This document shows, piece after piece, positions 34,401 to 46,900 of a stretch of DNA of 64,000 bases (within the stretch, counting starts at the first letter, position 1; the number at the start of each line of letters is the position of its first letter). The notes below the pieces were generated by a model. It did no database searches. It saw only the letters and a list, made by a program, of their open reading frames with translations, and was not told where the DNA came from. Both the position numbers and the translations under genes were made by a program. Source of the DNA: Macrostomum hystrix (taxonomy: Eukaryota > Platyhelminthes > Macrostomidae); the NCBI GenBank assembly GCA_950097015.1, contig CATNEN010000038.1, forward strand, positions 4,013,001-4,077,000, read 5' to 3'.

Positions 34401-36160
34401 ACCCCAGCCAGGCGCAAGGGAAAGCTCACCTCGATGATATTGTTAGTTGAGAATGGCGGACTGCCAGTGTGCAGCTCGTACAGGATGCAGCCGAGGGCCC
34501 ACAAATCAGCAGCGTGATCATACGGTTTCTCCTCCATGAGCTCAGGTGACATGTACAATGGTGTGCCCTTGATGCTGGTCAGCACCATGGTGTTGATGCC
34601 CATACTGCGAGCGAAGCCGAAGTCGCACAGCTTCACCGAGCCGTTGTTGCCCAGCAGAATGTTCTGAGGCTTCATGTCCCGGTGAAGGATGCTGTGAGCA
34701 TGCAGATAGTACAGAGCCGATACCAACTGGCAGGCGATGCTGCGAACCTGTCACAGAATGAAGGAAATGCAATACGGAATCTTATTAGGGGGTTGGGGAA
34801 CTGAAGCTGGAAGTTTCAGGGATATTCCAATGATGGGGAACTGAAGCTGGAAGTTTCAGGGATATTCCAGTGATGGGGAACTGAAGCTGGAAGTTTCAGG
34901 GATATTCCAGTGATGGGGAACTGAAGCTGGAAGTTTCAGGGATATTCCAGCAATGAGGAACTAAAGCTAAAAGTTTCAGGGATATTCCAGTGATGGGGAA
35001 CTGAAGCTTAAAGTTTCAGGGATATTCCAGTGATGGGGAACTGAAGTTAGAAGTTTCAGGGATATTCCAGTGATGGGTAACTGAAGCTGGAAGTTTCAGG
35101 ATATTCCAGCAATGGGGAACTGAAGCTAAAAGTTTCAGGGATATTCCAGTGATGGGGAACTGAAGATGGAAGTTTCAGGGATATTCCAGTGATGGGGAAC
35201 TGAAGCTGGAAGTTTCAGGGATATTCCAGCAATGTTGAACTGAAGCTGGAAGTTTCAGGGATATTCCAGTGATGGGGAACTGAAGCTGGAAGTTTCAGGG
35301 ATATTCCAGTGATGGGGAACTGAAGCTTAAAGTTTCAGGGATATTCCAGTGATGGGGAACTGAAGCTTAAAGTTTCAGGGATATTCCAGTGATGGGGAAC
35401 TGAAGCTAAAAGTTTTAGGGATATTCCAGTGATGGGGAACAGAAGCTGGAAGTTTCAGGGATATTCCAGCAATGTTGAACTGAAGCTGGAAGTTTCAGGT
35501 ATATTCCAGTGATGGGGAACTGAAGCTGGAAGTTTCAGGGATATTCCAGTGATGGGGAACTGAAGCTGGAAGTTTCAGGGATATTCCAGTGATGGGGAAC
35601 TGAAGCTGGAAGTTTCAGGTTGATTTAGGAAGATTACAGAGATTGGGAACTGAAGCTGGAAGTTTCAGGGATATTCCAGTGATGGGGAACTGAAGCTGGA
35701 AGTTTCAGGTTGATTTAGGAAGATTACAGAGATTGGGAACTGAAGCTGGAAGTTTCAGGGATATTCCAGTGATAGGGAACTGAAGCTGGAAGTATCAGAC
35801 TAGCTGAGCTGAACTCACAATGTCCTCAGGCAGCTGCATGTCATCGTCCAGAATCTGCAGCAGCTCACCGTGAGCATACTCAGTGACGGCCACCACCTCT
35901 TTCTCAGTCTCAAAAGTGTCGAGCATTCGCACAATGTGCTCATGCTTCAAGCCCTGCATGATGTCGATTTCTTTTTTTAGATTTCTTAACTCCCTGGCGC
36001 TCTTTGTTCCCTTGGGGATAAACTTGAGGGCGACAACTTCGCTGCTGAACTTCTTGCGACCGCGAAACACTCGACCGAAGCTGCCTTCGCCGACGCAGTC
36101 CATCACGTGGTAGCCATTCACAGTGGTGACGGCCGCGGGCCCAGCAGGCGAGTCCGACAT
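22458..36160 (-). CDS. STK36: Serine/threonine kinase 36 (Fused) homologue, 16 exons, 1431 aa
   Basis: Exons: 36160-35819, 34747-34430, 33668-33404, 32927-32392, 31655-31432, 31360-31133, 30755-30650, 30513-30357, 30078-29699, 29169-29075, 26601-26253, 25674-25475, 24931-24812, 24373-24214, 23644-23441, 23069-22458. The sum is 4296 bases with matching phases. Residues about 17-269 are a complete kinase: GEGSFGRV at 24-31, Lys46, Glu64, HRD 136-138, DFG 156-158, [13 protein letters not shown]. The match to Fused is near continuous ([23 protein letters not shown]). A Gln/Lys-rich coiled segment and a low-complexity stretch follow, then about 1000 residues of helical repeats. The last exon contains an ARM/HEAT-like [20 protein letters not shown] block typical of the STK36 C-terminus. 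STK36 serves Hedgehog signalling and motile-cilium central-pair assembly; which applies here is unknown. Start: ATG four bases after a ttaatttcag acceptor. Confidence 0.93.
23690..24135. repeat. 34-bp minisatellite, about 13 copies (STK36 intron 14)
   Basis: Units contain cacttcatctgatccctcag followed by ggcctgagctga. The array spans most of the 569-bp intron. Confidence 0.95.
24425..24790. repeat. Degenerate aacaaagac-containing repeats (STK36 intron 13)
   Basis: The words aacaaagac and aataaaccctaa recur about every 30-60 bases with heavy drift. It may be an old, decayed minisatellite. Confidence 0.5.
25230..25425 (+). mobile_element. SINE family B copy (STK36 intron 12)
   Basis: The tRNA-like head (tagcccagcggttagagctg, B box gagttcgactc) is followed by attgtgtccttaagc and a shortened body ending near gggtgggtggggcgg. 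Confidence 0.8.
25775..26170. repeat. 20-bp minisatellite, about 19 copies (STK36 intron 11)
   Basis: The unit is gtcagttgggtgtctgggat. Because 20 is not a multiple of three, all three forward frames cycle through the same 20-residue pattern. Confidence 0.95.
26715..29015. repeat. 2.3-kb array of a 23-bp unit, about 100 copies (STK36 intron 10)
   Basis: The unit contains gatagatggctaataggttc plus agg. Marker variants repeat at a fixed 529-base offset: gatgataaat at 26971 and 27500, gactaatatg at 27112 and 27641, taggtttagg at 27141 and 27670. That is exactly 23 units, a block duplication. Confidence 0.97.
29250..29590. repeat. Degenerate gggaaatccc-type repeats (STK36 intron 9)
   Basis: Words such as gggaaatcc, aatcccaga and gggaatcc recur irregularly across the intron, suggesting a worn minisatellite. 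Confidence 0.6.
30090..30345. repeat. Irregular cagacagacactcagaa repeats (STK36 intron 8)
   Basis: Low-complexity tetranucleotide-rich tract mixing cagacaga and cactcaga steps. It runs to within 15 bases of the exon 8 donor. Confidence 0.85.
30795..31115. repeat. 33-bp minisatellite, about 9 copies (STK36 intron 6)
   Basis: Units contain gaccaatcagagaatcgata followed by tgttttt and ctaact. Two subtypes (gatatg and gacatg) alternate, giving a 66-bp higher-order period. Confidence 0.93.
31790..32335. repeat. 30-bp minisatellite with 60-bp dimer period (STK36 intron 4)
   Basis: About 18 units alternate between a form with caatctttaagaatcccatg and a form with caatgtttaagattcccc. The dimer is highly regular from 31840 to 32100 and decays rightward. 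Confidence 0.95.
32928..33365. repeat. Variable 16-23-bp minisatellite carrying acceptor copies (STK36 intron 3)
   Basis: About 20 units contain gaagctgacag plus agtgaaggg or actgggaagg. On the minus strand each reads ctgtcagcttc, identical to the real exon 4 acceptor at 32929-32927 (ctgtcag then CTTC). Confidence 0.93.
33795..33950 (-). mobile_element. SINE family B copy, partial (STK36 intron 2)
   Basis: The minus strand shows the head (tagcctagtgtttacagtg, B box gggttcaattcccgc), then tcctttagcaagacccttaa and the cagttcacccagctgttaga segment, where it stops. Confidence 0.82.
34030..34406. repeat. 30-bp minisatellite, about 12.5 copies (STK36 intron 2)
   Basis: Units contain accccactataggaacctga plus (a/a)gggatggaa or atgggtggaa. 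The array ends about 20 bases from the exon 2 donor. Confidence 0.95.
34790..35800. repeat. 40-bp minisatellite, about 25 copies (STK36 intron 1)
   Basis: Units contain ggggaactgaagctggaagt, then ttcagggatattccagtgat. A variant unit with ttgatttaggaagattacag occurs twice near the right end (about 35620 and 35710), showing block duplication. Confidence 0.95.
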
Positions 36161-36284
36161 GCCGCTGAAATTAATAGTTTATAATAATATATGAAATGCT
36201 CACAACAGACTACTGTGGCTAATCCACAAGTAGAAAGTAGAGTTTTTCAGCTGATGAAAACTAATATAATGCGCTTTTTGAACG

Positions 36285-36550
36285 ACCAAGATGTACACCC
36301 AGTGGCACAGCCGCAGCTATTGTGCGCGCATCCAAAGGCTGTGTACAGCTGACCAGTCCATGGACTGTGGTGACGCCACACCCAGCCTTAACTACTCCAG
36401 CTAATGCTGTTACCTATTTAACAGCCGGGTGAACTCAAGCATAGCAGAGTCTAGTGTTTTGCTAAAGGACACAAATTGTTACAGTGTAGTCGGGAATCGA
36501 ACACCCGACCTTCAAGTCACTACGCTCTAGCTACTAGGCAACAACACCAG
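36285..36550 (-). mobile_element. SINE family B copy, near full length
   Basis: The minus strand has the head (tgcctagtagctagagcg, B box gtgttcgattcccgac), ttgtgtcctttagcaaaaca, the pyrimidine/purine body and the GC-rich tail (cacagccgcagct on plus). Confidence 0.85.
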
Positions 36551-37408
36551 CCGAAGAAAACTTTCTACCCAGAAATTGAATGCTAGATCAGACAAGCCAA
36601 GCTGATTACAATTCTTACAGATGGTTGAACTGAAACAGAGTACACAAATTGTGTCGCGACCTGTCGGCTACTGATAAGTCCTAAACTGGGCTACAAACTC
36701 TGTAGGTTAAGGAATTTAGAAATTAGAATTTAAAATTTACAAAGATAAACATCTGGACAAAATGTAAACGGCCTCAAACCACAATCGTGAATAGATTATA
36801 TTCTTATTTATGTGTCAAATTGGTTAGTCTGAGCTGAGGTAAAACCCTACAAAAGAGGAAAAAGGACTGTATAATATTGTGCGCATTGGGCATAGATCGC
36901 AGGTGGGCTGGAAAATAAACACAACAAAAATATAGAAATAGAAATAGCTTTTGATTAGACAGGAGCAGTGACTTACAAGTGCAACGCATGGCTTTTGAGT
37001 TTAATATTGGCTTGATTGGCAGACACAGTCAATTGGAAAGAAACATAATGGATTAAAATATGCCGGTACATGATTGTTAGTCTAGTGAACAATTTAATAA
37101 GGACTTTTTGTTCGTTAGTTGAAAATAGATTGCAACAAATATTTAATTTTCTGATCACAAATATAATATCATTATCTGATATATAGAGACTAATTATTTG
37201 CAATTTCAGAGATAATAAGCTTTTTTTAATTATAGTTAGTCTTTGAAGGGATAATCATACATTGTGAGGGCAATACTATAATACTATACTATAGAAAGTA
37301 AAACTGCACTATTTAGGAAAATGTTAGTATAAGACAAATATAATCTATATTACACCAATTCCAAAGAATTATGTTAACTTACGACCAACTCATGAAAGTA
37401 AAAATGAC

Positions 37409-37506
37409 ATTGTCTATGGCCAAACCACAGCTGTTTCATCCAAGCGAGCTCAGAAAAAAATAATTTTGCTATCCTAAAAATATTCTCGGGTTTTAGCCAT
37501 AGACAT
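37409..37506. mobile_element. Small MITE-like foldback element
   Basis: About 98 bases start with attgtctatggccaaacc and end with the imperfect reverse complement (gttttagccatagacattg). The termini match those of the element at 12617-12872. Confidence 0.45.
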
Positions 37507-37715
37507 TGCACTGCCATTAAATTTAATCGGCCTCAATCAAAAGTGATATTGTAGAAGTGCCTCAGATTAATAGAGTAGAATTAATACGATTGGAATAGTT
37601 TCAACTGATCACAGAAAAGTTTCTCAATGAGGAAAAATCTGAAGTAGCATGATTATCCGATTTCAACTAGGAAAACACTATAACGCAGTTACAGAAATTA
37701 TTTTGACACAGAACA

Positions 37716-37721
37716 TTTATT
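37716..37721 (-). terminator. Polyadenylation signal of the ATP8A gene
   Basis: TTTATT on the plus strand reads AATAAA on the minus strand, about 200 bases past the ATP8A stop codon. Confidence 0.5.
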
Positions 37722-37919
37722 AACAGGTGGCTCAAAGGGTCAAAGGTTCAGAGTCTGCCACTCCCTGCGTGAGTCGGAATGTGAAAATCACGCACAAGAG
37801 TGAATTGAGAATATTTCAGAGGTCTAGCAGCTTGTTCACCTTAACTGAAATGACACCAGTAGTATATGGGAATATTGAGGAGTTAAAAAAGCGAAGTTAA
37901 AACAACTAGATCGAATTCA

Positions 37920-40900
37920 TCAATTGCCAGCGTCAACAGAGGCGGATCGCTCGGGGCAGCTTGACTTGAGCAGCTGGGCCGGAGACACAGTCGGGTGATC
38001 GTCACAGGAGAAGGCATAGCCGGAGCCTGCAAAGATTCGAACTGTCTCATTTCTCCCGTGTCTCATCTCTCCCCGTCTCATCTCTCTCCTGTGTCTCATT
38101 TCTCCTGTGTCTCATCTCTCTCCTGTGTCTCATCTCTCTCCTGTGTCTCATTTCTCCCGTGTCTCATCTCTCTCCTGTGTCTCATCTCTCTCCTGTGTCT
38201 CATCTCTCTCCTGTGTCCCATTTCTCCCGTGTCTCATCTCTCTCTTGTGTCTCATTTCTCCAGTGTCTCATCTCTCCCGTGTCTCATCTCTCCCCGTCTC
38301 ATCTCTCCCCGTCTCATCTCTCTCGTGTCTCATCTCTCCCCGTCTCATCTCTCCCCGTCTCATCTCTCTCCTGTGTCATCTCTCCCGTGTCTCATCTCTC
38401 TCGTGTCTCATCTCTCTCGTGTCTCATCTCTCCCCGTCTCATCTCTCTCCTGTGTCATCTCTCCCGTGTCTCATCTCTCTCGTGTCTCATCTCTCCCCGT
38501 CTCATCTCTCTCCTGTGTCATCTCTCTCGTGTCTCATCTCTCTCCTGTGCAATCTCTCCCGTGTCTCATCTCTCTCGTGTCTCATCTCTCCTGTGTCATC
38601 TCTCTCGTGTCTCATCTCTCCCGTGTCTCATCTCTCCCGTGTCTCATTTCTCCCTCTCCCGTGTCTTATCTCTACTGTGTCTTATATATCTCGTGTCTCA
38701 TCTCTCCCGTGTCACATCTCTCTGCACCGTCTTATCTCTATCCTGTCTCATCTCCCCTGCCTTATCTTTCCCCAGTCTCAATCAGTCAATTAGCAGCAGC
38801 AGCTCACGGTTGTTAGCTCCGGCCGCCATCTGGTCGATGTTCTCCGCAACAGAAGGCGAAACGGGCACGTGGGTCCTGCGCCGGAACGGCCTGCCAAGCA
38901 GTCGCACGGTTTCCGTCATTCTGCAGCAGCGGGGGGGAATGTGCAGATTATAGTCTAAATGTATGAAAGTAATAACTAGATTTAGCATTCCGAAAAAACA
39001 CATGCTTCGCACAATTTCAACAAAAATCCTCATAAAACCATACGGATTAAGAAAAATAAAGATGAGGTAACGACAGGAAAAAAACCTATTAAAATTAATT
39101 AAATATGCGCACTAGAACTAGCAGCTGATAGTGGAGAGACATTGCTAACTGATGCCTGGCTGCAATTATATTGAAGGAATTTTACTATTTTTTATAATAA
39201 TTACATTTTTCCTTCTCAACCATGACATAATTTTGACATAATTACCAAAAGGTTATCAGGCAATAAAAACTCAGCAAAGCAAGCTATAGAGATTGTTGAA
39301 TTATTGATCGGTATTTTTACTCATTAAATTATCGATCGGGATTCTTATTCACTGAATTATCGATAAGGATTCTTATTCATTGAATTAACGATCAGGATTC
39401 TTATTCACTGAATTATCGATCGGGATTCTTATTCATTGAATTATCGATCAGGATTCTTATTCACTGAATTATCGATAAGGATTCTTATTCATTGAATTAT
39501 CGATAGGGATTCTTATTCATTGAATTATCGATCGGGATTCTTATTCACTGAATTATCGATCGGGATTCTTATTCATTGAATTATCGATAAGGATTCTTAT
39601 TCATTGAATTATCGATAGGGATTCTTATTCATTGAATTATCGATCGGGATTCTTATTCACTGAATTATCGATCGGGATTCTTATTCATTGAATTATCGAT
39701 CGGGATTCTTATTCATTGAATTATCGATAAGGATTCTTATTCATTGAATTATCGATAGGGATTCTTATTCATTGAATTATCGATCAGGATTCTTATTCAC
39801 TGAATTATCGATAAGGATTCTTATTCATTGAATTATCGATAGGGATTCTTATTCATTGAATTATCGATCGGGATTCTTATTCACTGAATTATCGATCGGG
39901 ATTCTTATTCATTGAATTATCGATAAGGATTCTTATTCATTGAATTATCGATAGGGATTCTTATTCATTGAATTATCGATCGGGATTCTTATTCACTGAA
40001 TTATCGATCGGGATTCTTATTCATTGAATTATCGATCGGGATTCTTTTTCATTGAATTATCGATCGGGATTCTTATTCTTTGAATTATCGATCAGGATTC
40101 TTATTCATTGAATTATCGATCGGGATTCTTATTCACTGAATTATCGATCGGGATTCTTATTCATTGAATTATCGATCGGGATTCTTTTTCATTGAATCAT
40201 CGATCGGGATTCTTATTCACTGAATTATCGATCGGGATTCTTATTCATTGAATCATCGATCGGGATTCTTATTCATTGAATCATCGATCGGGATTCTTAT
40301 TTATTGAATTATCGATCGGGATTCTTATTCATTGAATTATCGATCGGGATTCTTATTCATTGAATCATCGATCGGGATTCTTATTTTTTGAATTATCGAT
40401 CGAGGTTTTTAATCCAGATGTCATTATCGATCTGGATTTCGAACCGAGGGATTACAGCAGAGATGAAGGGTTAGCAATCTCTACTCCAGAGAGACCCACC
40501 TCTTATAAGTGTTTCTGAGCAGCATGGCTGACGGATCCTTCCTCAGCTTCTCCATCTCCATGACCTCCTCGCGCAAAGTCTTGGCGCAGGTGCGCCTGTA
40601 GGCAGTCCAGGCCAGGTCCCTGGTAAGCGCCAGCAGCGGAGTCAGCAGCACCAGGAACCAGAAGTTTGGAGAGGCGAGAAGAGCCCGATCGAAGCCGACA
40701 ACCTCTTCAAAATTGGTGCCAACGTGCGGATAGAGATGGGCGGACATGGCCACAAAGGCGAAGTAGGTGGCCACGCTGCCCCAGATGGCCAGGTGTGACA
40801 GGCCGGTCCAGGCCGTGTGCTCAATGCCAGCCTTCAATGCCACTGTGACCACAGCCAGCGAATAGACAGTGCTGCCCAGGTAGTAGAGCCCGGACACCTG

Positions 40901-43900
40901 GCCATTAGGGAACACGGAGCCGTGCCACAGGGCCAGAGCTACGCAGCCGAATATGATGGCGGAGTGGTACACACCTGCGCAGCGTTGAAATGCAATCAGC
41001 TACTATAATGCCATTTACAGCCTGGGTGAACAGAAGCAACGGGTGAGCAAGTGTCGTGCTTGAGAACACAATTAGATTCGCTTAGGCTGAGTTTCGAACC
41101 CCAAACCTTTGGGTTTCAAAAGTTTACCGAAAAAATGTATCATTTAGCACCCCTACAGATTCACAACACCTGATGTTATTTTCGTTGCTTACACCTTGGA
41201 TATAAATAAGAATGTACATTATGATTGTACATATAGGAATGTACACTATGATTGTACATAGATGACGTACATTATGATTGTACATAGATTATGTACATTA
41301 TGATTGTACATAGATTATGTACATTATGATTGTACATAGATTATGTACATTATGATTGTACATAGATTATGTACATTATCATTGTAAATAGATGGATGTA
41401 CATTATAATTGTACCTATAGGAATGTACACTATAATTGAACAAAGGAAACCAGCAAGCCAACCATTCAGCATCCAGAGCGCGAACACGCGGAAGTTGTAC
41501 CGGCTGTTGTCCTGGGTCTCCTTGTACAGCTGAGGATAGCGCATGCAATTCTCCTGCGAGCAGGACCGATCGAATATTCCTAGAGCGAATGGCGTCGCAC
41601 CGGTGAAGAAGACATTGTACAGACCCTGAGTCCACTTCTCGAACATCACCTGACCGGAGAAGCCGGACGCCATGGCGAACCAGAAGGAGGTAATGTAGAG
41701 CGTCAGGTTCTTGTAGAAGGAGAACAGGATCACGATGGTGACGCGGTGGTAGCTCCAGGAGCCGTGAACAAAAAGCAGCTTCTTGAGGAAGCGGAATTGA
41801 GCAAGCGCGTAGTCTGAGGCGGCTGCGGCCTGAGCAGTGTCGGGACAGTCCGAATTTTCAGAACTACTTTATAATACTACTTATCCGAATTAGTATATTA
41901 AGGATACCAAAAATACAATTAAGTAATTCTCACCTGCAGGCCCTCCTTGCCCTTCAGGCCGACGCCAACGTGGCTCTCTTGAATCATCGGCACATCGTTT
42001 GCGCCGTCGCCGATGGCCAGTGTCACAGCGGTTGGCAGAGCTTCGCGCACGTAGCGAACCACGTCAGATTTCTGCTTGGGGCTGACCCGGCAGCAAATTA
42101 CCGTGCGGCACTGCAGGCAGACCTCAAGGAACTCGGCGCGCAGCTCAGGCCGGCCAGCCCAGGCCAGAGCTTCGCCTTCCACCACCAGGGCCGGCTCCTT
42201 GACGCTGCCTTCCAGCCCAGCAACCCAGGTCTGCAGGGCGGCCACCCGAGATCGAATCTGGTCGAGGCCGGAGCCGGTGAGGGTCCGCACCTCCATGCCA
42301 GACTGCAGCAGACGGCAGGAGTAGCCGATGTTGATGGCCGTCTCCAGCTTGTCACCTGTGAGCACCCAGATCCGCATGCCAGCCTGCAGGAGGTCGTTGA
42401 TAGTGGCAGGGACGCCAACCTGCAGCTTGTCTTCAATGGCCGTGGCTCCTAGAAGCTCCAAGTTCTGCAGAGGAGCAGTTTGAAGATGAGGAACTTAAAT
42501 AATGCGAACTTGACCCATCCAGATGGACATCTGACCCATCCAGATGGACATCTGACCCATCCAGATGGACATCTGACCCATCCAGATGGACATCTGACCC
42601 ATCCAGATGGACATCTGACCCATCCAGATGGACATCTGACCCATCCAGATGGACATCTGACCCATAGATCCTCTGATCCATAGATCCTCCGACCCATAGC
42701 TCCTCTGACCCATAGATCCTCCGACCCATAGCTCCTCTGACCCATAGATCCTCTGACCCATAGATCCTCTGAACCGTAGATCCTCTGACCCATAGATCAT
42801 CTGACCCATAGATCCTCTGACCCAAAGATGCTCTGATCCATAGATCCTCTGAACCGTAGATCCTCTGACCCAAAGATCCTCTGAACCGTAGATCCTCTGA
42901 CCCAAAGATCCTCTGATCCATAGATCCTCTGACCCAAAGATTCTTTGACCCAAAGATCCTCTGACCCAAAGATTCTTTGACCCAAAGATTCTCTGACCCA
43001 AAGATCCTCTGATCCTTAGATCAGCTAATCCAATAAGCCCACCCTCTCAATCTTGTCGGCCACGTCAGCGAGCCGCTGTTCTCGATTCTCCACATCGTTG
43101 CAGGCGCTCTGGTATTCGGCATCGAGCTGCAGCCAGCGCGTGGGCTCAATTTGAGCCGTTGCTATGCAGAGGGTACGGAGGCCAGCAACGGCGAATCGCT
43201 CCATGTGAGCACTGGTCTGCTGGGTGTGCCGCTCGCTACCGAGGCGCGAATAAATGGCCGAGTCCTGAGCAGATTTAAATAAATTGCATGCTTTATTAAC
43301 CGATTACCGCACAGAAAAAAATTAACATGCGTTACCTATTAGTCTATAAAAGCTGTCTTTTAGATGCCTACAGGACTTGCCAAAGCCGATTAACACACGC
43401 ATATTCGAAGGAGCTGAGTAGGAGGCTGTCCTCCAGGTCTTGGAGGAAAGCCTCATTGCATCTATTCAGCTAAAAAGCCTGAGTAGGGCCTGAAGCAGAT
43501 GCTGATATTAGCCTCAGGAATTGAGCCTGACGGATAAGCAGACCTGAGCCTGAGGGACAAGCTGAACTGAGCCTGAGGGATAAGCTGAACTGAGCCTGAG
43601 GGATAAGCTGAACTGAGCCTGAGGGATAAGCAGACCTGAGCCTGAGGGATAAGCAGACCTGAGCCTGAGGGATAAGCTGAACTGAGCCTGAGGGATAAGC
43701 AGACCTGAGCCTGAGGGATAAGCTGAACTGAGCCTGAGGGATAAGCTGAACTGAGCCTGAGGGATAAGCAGACCTGAGCCTGAGGGATAAGCTGAACTGA
43801 GCCTGAGGGATAAGCTGAACTGAGCCTGAGGGATAAGCAGACCTGAGCCTGAGGGATAAGCTGAATTGAGCCTGAGGGATAAGCAGACCTGAGCCTGAGG

Positions 43901-46900
43901 GATAAGCTGAACTGAGCCTGAGGGATAAGCAGACCTGAGCCTGAGGGATAAGCTGAACTGAGCCTGAGGGATAAGCAGACCTGACCCTGAGGGATAAGCT
44001 GAACTGACCCTGAGGGATAAGCAGACCTGAGCCTGAGGGATAAGCTGAATTGAGCCTGAGGGAGTCGGAGGTAAACACTAGCAAATTGAAGCGAAAAGGG
44101 GTCGGAAGGAGAGCTAGAACTGAGTATTAACAGTGCCTGAGGTTCAAAGCGAAGCATAAGCTATAATAGGGCCAGAAGATGAATGTTGGTATAGCCAGAT
44201 ATTAAACTCACAGCCCCTTTAATAAATAGTCGAATCGAGCCGTCGGGACATTGCACAACCATAGACATTCGCTTGCGATCGCTGGTGAACTCAAAGTTGG
44301 CCAGAGTCCTGTAGGTCCGCTCTTCGCCGGACTAAAAGTGGGTCGATTAACAGTGAGAGGTTTTTTATTTAAGCAAGTGTCAAAAATCCATATAATTTAC
44401 ACTTGCGAATATTTATTTCTGAATGCATCTGTTATAGTAAGTCTTTTAAATTTTTTAGAAAAAAAACTGATAACGAGCTGTATACGATGGGTAAAAGGGA
44501 CCAATTGAATTCAGGGATAGTCCAACTTCTGAATCGGGGATAATGGACTAACTGAGAGAGAATAATGCAGCAACTTAGGGGATAATGCAATACTTGTGGG
44601 GATAATGCAGTAACTGAGGGAATAGTGCAATATGTGTGGGGATAATATAGAAGCTGAGGGGATAATGCAGTAGCTGAGGGGGGGAATGCAGTAGCTGAGG
44701 GGATAATGCAGTAACCAAGGGGATAATGCAGTAGCTGAGGGGATAATGCAGTAACCAAGGGGATAATGCAGTAGCTGAGGGGATAATGCAGTAACCAAGG
44801 GGATAATGCAGTAACTGAGGGGATAATGCAATATGTGTGGAGATAATGTAGAAGCTGAGGGGATAATGCAGTAGCTGAGGGGGATAATGCAGTAGCTGAG
44901 GGGATAATGCACTAACCAAGGGGATAATGCAGTAGCTGAGGGGATAATGCAGTAACCAAGGGGATAATGCAGTAGCTGAGGGAATAATGCAATATTTGTG
45001 GGGATAATGTAGAAGCTGAGGGGATAATGCAGTAGCTGAGGGGGATAATGCAGTAGCTGAGGGGGATAATGCAGTAGCTGAGGGGATAATGCAGTAACCA
45101 AGGGGATAATGCAGTAACTGAGGGGATAATGCAATATGTGTGGGGATAATGTAGAAGCTGAGGGGATAACGCAGTAGCTGAGGGGGATAATGCAGTAGCT
45201 GAGGGGATAATGCACTAACCAAGGGGATAATGCAGTAGCTGAGGGGTATAATGCAGTAGCTGAGGGGATAATGCAGTAACCAAGGGGATAATGCAGTAGC
45301 TGAGGGAATAATGCAGTAGCTGAGGGGGATAATGCAGTAGCTGAGGGGGATAATGCAGTAGCTGAGGGGATAATGCACTAACCAAGGGGATAATGCAGTA
45401 GCTGAGGGGATAATGCAGTAACCAAGGGGATAATGCAGTAGCTGAGGGAATAATGCAATATGTGTGGGGATAATGTAGAAGCTGATGGGATAATGCAGTA
45501 GCTGAGGGGGATAATGCAGTAGCTGAGGGGGATAATGCAGTAGCTGAGGGGATAATGCAGTAACCAAGGGGATAATGCAGTAACTGAGGGGATAATGCAG
45601 TAACTGAGCGGATAATGCAGTAGCTGAGGGGGATAATGCAGAAGCTGAGGGGGATAATGCAGTAGCTGAGGGGGATAATGCAGTAGCTGAGGGGATAATG
45701 CAGTAACCAAGGGGATAATGCAGTAACCAAGGGGATAATGCAGTAACTGAGGGGATAATGCAGTAACCAAGGGGATAATGCAGTAGCTGAGGGGAATAAT
45801 GCAATATATGTGGGGATAATGTAGAAGCTACGGGGATAATGCAGTAACCAAGGGGAAAATGCAGTAGCTGAGGGGTATAATGCAGTAGCTGAGGGGGATA
45901 ATGCAGTAGCCAAGGGGATATTGTTGTTGCTGAGGGGATAGTGTAATAATTAAGTGGTATATTGCGGCCAATGATGGGAAAAAGCACATTACCTCAGGGG
46001 ATAATTCAGTAACTGCGGTAAAAACGCAGATACGACAGATTTATTGATTGTTTGGTTAGAGGGCCAAACGTGTAGCTAAGGCGAGTTATGAGCCCTACAA
46101 TGATTGCAGCTCAGCAACTCACAGTTCTAATAGTGACAAAGGTGTCTAAACTGCGGTCGCACAGTTCATAGCCGGCTGATTTGGCCGCCACGACAAGCGC
46201 CGCCTCGTCTGGCGAGCTGGCGCTGTAGTCGACCACGCTGCCGTCCGCCGCCTTCTCCGGGATGACGGTGTGGCACACTGCCAGCACAGTGAGGAACAGG
46301 TCCAGCTCCGGGGGCACGGAGCCGCCATCCACCAGTTGTCGAATGGCGCCAATGCCAGATTTGAATTGCAGGGCGCCGGTCTCGGCGTTTGTGGCCACTT
46401 CACCGTAGACTCGGCCGGCTACCGTAGCACCCTGGAACACCATGCAGTTCTGCGTCAGCGTGCCGGTCTTGTCCGAGAACACAAAGTTGATCTGGCCGAG
46501 CTCTTCGTTCAGGCTGGAGGTGCGCGCTTCGGCGGCAATGTCGCTGGCTTCGTCGTACAGGTCCAAATCCTTAGCGGTGAGTAATTACGCATTTTATATT
46601 TTCATATTTCTACTGCAAGTAGTCTGATGAGAATTTAAATATATATATCGAGACGAATCTTTTAGAATCTTTATATTTGAATATTTCTACTGCAAGTAGT
46701 CTGATGAGAATTTAAATATATATATATAGAGACGAATCTTTTAGAATATTTATATTTTTATTTTATGACTCACGCATTGAATAAAATAGGCCTGAAATAT
46801 TCGCATGAACTCCAGCGTCACCTGCAGCGATATTGGCACAATTGTGTGAAACGTGATGAAGGCCGTTATCACCATGGACCCGAAGTGTGAGATGGACAGC

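Larger units (their letters stand above)
36161..37919. other. Spacer between the STK36 start and the ATP8A stop
   Basis: It contains a SINE-B copy (36285-36550), a small foldback element (37409-37506) and the ATP8A polyadenylation signal (37716-37721). The rest is AT-rich with only short domain-free frames. Confidence 0.5.

Noticed and set aside
34030-35800. CRISPR-like regular repeats of 30-40 bp
   Set aside because: Units are directly adjacent with no unique spacers, in introns of an animal kinase gene.
44575-45987. A 470-codon minus-strand frame
   Set aside because: It is translation of the 20-21-bp array in ATP8A intron 7, with no non-repetitive domain.
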